Assembly (NCBI GenBank): GCA_029721435.1
Contig: CM056592.1
Location: 34,359,611 to 34,423,610, forward strand
Source: Gymnothorax reevesii
Taxonomy: Eukaryota; Chordata; Actinopteri; Anguilliformes; Muraenidae
Reading direction: 5' to 3'
Length of the DNA stretch: 64,000 bases
The notes under the pieces: model-generated
What the model was told of the DNA's origin: nothing
The model's database searches: none
Seen by the model: only the letters and a program-made list of their open reading frames with translations
Part shown: piece after piece, positions 59,590-64,000 of the stretch
Numbering within the stretch: the first letter of the stretch is position 1
Layout of the letters: each line of letters starts with the position of its first letter
Position numbers and translations under genes: made by a program

Positions 59590-61265
59590 GCAGGAATCTG
59601 TTATTTTCCAAAGGACAGCTTTAACTGGGATGGACTCCTGCGGGGGGGGGGATGAGGATCAGATCTCACCAGGCATAAGCCCTCCTTTTTATCTAACCAC
59701 CTTAATTAGGACTGTCGGTGGAGGCTTGTTTTTCTCGAGTGCAGAATATTGGCAGATTTGCTATTTTGGCCAAATAGAGGCAGAAATTAGGCCGTGTGAA
59801 AAATCTGTAGCGTAGGAAATTTTGGCGTGGTATACTGATCTGTGTGGCGCGCTGGAATAGCCACATGACTCGCCGGATGTTCCAGGAAAGACGCCCAGGA
59901 TACCAGACTCTCATTCGAGGCGAACGAATTCCGCGAGTCTACAGGGTAAAAAATACCTGCAAATACAGTGGCAGACGGCCCTGTGTACTCGTTTGCTGTG
60001 CTCTACCACCTTCTGAGCCACGGGCCTGGAGGGGGACGGAGGGAAGACATTCCCCTTGATAGGGGCAAGCTCAACCAGCAGGCAGCCGACACGTCCTCCT
60101 GTCTGAGCCCAGAGCCCCGGTCGCTAACAGCGGTGGCGTCGTTAAAGGCCGCATACAATCTACATCCAATTTGTCCCCCATTGCCCCATGCTGCACTCAG
60201 CAGGACCTCTCTGCTCGTTCTCTCCTCTCCCGATCAGCCAATCAGGTCGTCTCCTGAGACGGGGACAAACATACGCCGCTGAATCCGCGGTGCCGTGGAG
60301 CCCAGAGCCTGGGTCTGGTGCAGCGGTGGATGAAAGGCACGGTGTGTATTTGCTCGGTGGCTTAATGCAAATTCACTTAAAGCAGGCTCCAATCTGCGGT
60401 TCAAAGCCATCTGGAAGAGAGCTGCCCATCCAGGCTTGTGCCGAAAGAGTTCAGTTTCTCAGTCTAAAGAAGCAGACTTATGTTATGTCTTGTGCATCGG
60501 CAGGTTGTGGTCTTTTTCTCCCCAAAATATCTGAACACCGTATTCACTCACCAGAGATAAAAAAAAATCATGTATTTTGGCTGTCAGGAACGTCTGTCAC
60601 TGCAGTCATTTACTGCAAATGGTTATGAATGGCTTTAATTGCAAATGATGTTTCTCTCAGTTTCAGGAGATCATTGAAAAGGAGATAAGAGATAACAAAG
60701 AGAGAAAATCAAATGGATGATGACGGTTTTCTTTTGATGCGGCTGTTCAGAATCAGCAGGAGTTTATGGTTATTCATGCTGAATGAACAGCCATTTAAGA
60801 CAGATGATAAGGAACCGGGAGAGTTATCACGGCAGCGCTAAATCAATACTCTTCTGTTCAAGTGAGATTTTTGAAAGCGAAGGCATTTCAACCGCCATTT
60901 GGATAAATCTTTTGGATCTTTAAAACGAGTAAAATCTGATGAATACTGAGAAAGCCGCAGGGAATAAGTGTTTTTTGTTCATTTTCTCTCATTGAGAACA
61001 ACCCCGCACAGCGCATATTACAATGCACACTGACTGACTACTTATGAGATTTGCAAAATATCACGTCATCGTTTTCAAAAAAACCCGTTTTGGTTGTCCA
61101 CACAAACGCTGGGGTGGCGTTTTCAGATTTTCTCACTCTGGAAGCTGTTTTCAAAAAATGCCATTTTCAGGCTGCATTTTTGCCGTCTCCATGTGGACGC
61201 AAGGCCGAAACGATAAAATATCTACGCGTTTTCAGAAAAATCGTTCTCATGTGGATGGGCCCTCA
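59590..61265. other. intergenic
   Basis: 59900-60450 is GC-richer than its surroundings but shows no gene structure. 60660-60960 contains four GATA-type motifs and no recognisable repeat, so it may be regulatory. Confidence 0.4.
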
Positions 61266-62503
61266 GTTGTACAAATGGACTGCGGCACAGTAGGTAGCAC
61301 TGCTGCCTCACAACAGGAAGGTCCTGGTCTCGAATCCGCCCTGGGGCCTTTGAGTGTGGAGTTTGCATGTTATCCCCGTGCTCATGTAGGTTTCCTCCCA
61401 GAGTCCAAAGATATGCATATCAGGCTAATTGAAGACTTTAACATGATCATACCACAGATGCTAATATGCGATGAATTCGCCATGTGGCAAAATCCCACTG
61501 CCACATACATGAGCTGCTAGCTGATAAGCGTAGAATATCACTGCTGCATAAATGCGCATCCACCGCCATTATGGGAAACTCCAGTGACGCACATATGCAT
61601 AAATCCAGGGTCTGTCAAACAACTTACGATTGGTTCATACAGGGCTAATCCTGTTAAAGAATGATGAATTGACCAATCAGAGGCATGTCATAGGGACTTA
61701 TAAACAAAGAACTTTGCCAATATAAAGACTAATACCTATAGCAGCCCCAGTCCCCTGAGCAGCCTGAAAATGCTCTGGTACGCAGCCTACAAACGACCTG
61801 CAGTACGAGGCTGGGGTCTCTGTGATAGGCTGCCCACAGTCGACTGATGGTATGAATAGTGTTAGAAAAAGCCACTAGATGGCAGTATTGACTTTTTTTG
61901 TAAAGCCCAGTCTGGAGCAAGGTTTGGGCATGTCCTGGGCATGTCTGAGAGGGGAAAGTCCCAGAGAATAAAAAAAAAGTCTAAAAGGTGGCAGGAGGCT
62001 GGAAAAGAGTATATAAGGAGAAAAATTGAGAGAGTAAAGTAGTAGGAGAAATTGCAAGGAGAAGGATACATTTGACCAGACCTGTCACTCTTTTCAAGAC
62101 CTGTGAAGCTTTTGTGGATTTTTGCCTGTGTTGGAGCATTTTCCTCATCCAGATCATCGCAAAGCAACCCCACCAAAGGGACTGTAAATATCTCTTTTTT
62201 TAATCAATCTTGGTCAGTAGAGTAGATAGTAGATTAGTTAAAAGTGTTTGTTTAATTCAATCTGTTTATGTTTTAAAATGTTGCCTGTCATCCCTTGCTG
62301 TCATACATGTTATAACAAATTGGGGCCATAACAGATTGCCCATACTGTAGGTGTCAGTGTGTAAATGAATGGTGCATGCGCACTGTAATGGATTGGTGAG
62401 CTGTTCATGGTCTGTTCCCGCCTTTTTCCCATTGTCAGCTGGGATAGGCTCAAGCTCACCTGCACGCCTGGCGAGGAAGAGGCGGTATGGATAATGGATG
62501 GAT
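61266..62503 (+). repeat. RTE/Rex3-type repeat split by an insertion of about 890 bp
   Basis: The left part, 61266-61443 (GCCTCACAACAGGAAGGTCC, GTGTGGAGTTTGCATGTTAT, CAGGCTAATTGAAGACTTTA), and the right part, 62331-62503 (GATTGCCCATACTGTAGGTG, CAGCTGGGATAGGCTCAAGC, GGATAATGGATGG), are consecutive pieces of one family unit in the same orientation, so 61444-62330 was inserted later. Confidence 0.65.
61860..62317 (+). mobile_element. possible solo LTR inside the split repeat
   Basis: A 458-bp segment begins TGTTAG and ends TATAACA (TG...CA). It has a TATATAAG box at 62010-62017 and is followed by AATTGGGGCC, which resembles the start of a tRNA primer-binding region. No target duplication was found, and the preceding 61444-61859 remains unexplained, so this is tentative. 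Confidence 0.35.
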
Positions 62504-63580
62504 CGGACACAAAGAATTTGACCTGAGTGTCTGAATAACCGTGTTTTCTGAATGGTGAAAATATTAAAAATGGCGAATATTAGTCGAATCTGTCGTCTCC
62601 ATGGACACCCATTTTCAAAAAAAAAAAAAATTCTTTCTGATTCCATGATTGTCTACTTAACTAAGGGGAAAGATTTACCTGAGGACTATGCATATGGAAC
62701 ATTTGTGGGTTTACAAAGCGAACATACAGGCAAGGCAACATTCACAAAACAGTCAGGGAATTAAGCAGATTTATCTAGCCGACTGAGAACTGTCCTGAGT
62801 GACAGGCCAGCCAAGTCTAATGCCTATCACTGTCCCTGAGAGCTTTTCTCATTTTCTCAAGTTCAGTTCAGATTACTTCAGTTTCATTAAACAAATAACA
62901 TTTAACTTTTATATGTGCTTTGGCTAAACCAGAATAGATTGTAGGCCAGAGTTTGGCAATGATGATTTTCCTGTCCCTGGCTTTCACGCCCTATTTTTGC
63001 TTTTAATCACTTAATTAGCCAAAACATTAATAAAATCTTCCATTTTAGCGGCATTTCCTGAAAAGCTTTTGAATGATCATGCACCACAGACTATTATAAT
63101 GTCCCGAAATGAAACATTTCATTCTGATCTAAACTACGAGACAAATCATGTTTGCCTGTGGAGTCAGTTTGATAATTTTGTTTGGTTAATTTGTGGAAAC
63201 AAACACTTGCATACACCCTGGCCCTCAAGGACTGGATGTACCCTCCGTTGTCCTAGGGGCAATGAAAAATCAGTGCCATCAAATCCAGGTTATATAATCT
63301 CTTTCCAAATGCTCCCATAATCCTCCAGGAGAATGTGTGTATTAGCCATGGATTTATTGTTTAAACTATTTGTCTGCAAGACAAGTTGGGGCTTCCATCA
63401 GTGGTGGTGATTGGCCCAGGTGTCTCGTGCAATAATTATTTTCGGACCCCCTGCCCACCCATACAAAAAATATTCGCCTGATCGAATCCTGTTAGTTCGC
63501 GAATACTAATGCATCCACTAACAGCAATATACTGACAAAGTATAAAGGTATCACATCAGTATGTGTATCATGAATAGCAA
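62504..63580. other. intergenic
   Basis: AT-rich, no gene recognised. Confidence 0.4.
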
Positions 63581-63583
63581 AAT

Positions 63584-64000
63584 GTGCATGAAGTTTTGCA
63601 CATTTTGCACAACAAATTGCTTGAAGAAGTATCTTGGTTCCCCCTCATAAAGAGGCGTAAAATGCATAAACTTGTTTATATGTATAAGATAATTAATAAC
63701 CCAGTTCCACAGTACCTGTCACGTCTTTGTCCACCGACTGTAGCGAGCACCAGTGCATACTCAACATGAAATTCACAGTTCTTAAGACCACCTGTTTGTC
63801 AAACCTCCAGCTTTAATAATTCATTTTTTCCATCAACAGTCAGATATTGGAACAGTATTGATTTCGCAGCTCGATCAGCCACCACGATTCAGTCATTTAA
63901 GTGTAAGCTCAAATTAATGTTTGCCATCAAGCCTGTCCCAAGATATTTCTATACTAGCGAGCAAAGGGTCGCTTCCGTTTGTCACACGCGCCTGCGATTG
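63584..64000 (+). pseudogene. LINE ORF C-terminal fragment, runs off the window
   Basis: 63650-63769 reads RRKMHKLVYMYKIINNPVPQ and YLSRLCPPTVAS, the region downstream of RT in CR1/L2-type LINEs (K...MYKI.N...P.YL). Similarity continues in other frames (SDIGTVL, FSHL) to the window edge. It is frameshifted, so inactive. The 3' end lies beyond 64000. Confidence 0.6.

Noticed and set aside
61044..61520. 158-codon + strand frame
   Set aside because: Crosses the start of the RTE-type repeat and has no recognisable domain.

Overview
The window looks like a ray-finned (almost certainly teleost) fish chromosome. Two vertebrate genes are recognisable by eye, the introns have GT-AG borders, and the rest is dense with fish-type repeats: Tc1/mariner-like elements, TTAA-target (piggyBac-type) elements, L2-like LINEs, a Crypton remnant, foldback MITEs and long CA/TA/ATT microsatellites. 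No species call is possible from sequence alone.

Region 1 (1-20.2 kb) carries the 3' portion of ankfn1 (ankyrin repeat and fibronectin type III domain protein 1; relative of fly wide awake and mouse Nmf9) on the + strand. Nine exons are joined in a consistent reading phase: 272-404, 764-880, 3348-3563, 4123-4289, 7535-7685, 9657-9825, 10335-10501, 16858-17071 and 19066-19838. They encode about 701 residues ending at the natural stop codon. The ankyrin and FN3 part must lie upstream of the window.

Region 2 (20.2-46.7 kb) is a gene desert between ankfn1 and noggin. It holds many transposon remnants, several nested in one another, and a few stretches that look like candidate enhancers. The best is a cluster of TCF/LEF-type motifs near 35.85-36.18 kb.

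Region 3 (46.75-47.42 kb) is an intact, single-exon noggin gene on the + strand (223 aa, all nine cystine-knot cysteines present; teleost nog3-like). ankfn1 followed by noggin on the same strand matches the human ANKFN1-NOG arrangement, so this is conserved synteny.

Region 4 (47.4-64 kb) is downstream gene desert with Tc1, LINE, L1-like and RTE-like remnants, a THAP-domain remnant and an unidentified pair of related 150-bp repeats. A LINE fragment runs off the right edge.

I found no new multi-gene system. The observations most worth checking are a 31-bp minisatellite that has duplicated an ankfn1 5' splice site, a CFTR-like TG tract at the last ankfn1 acceptor, nested TTAA-target transposons, and the putative Wnt-responsive element upstream of noggin.
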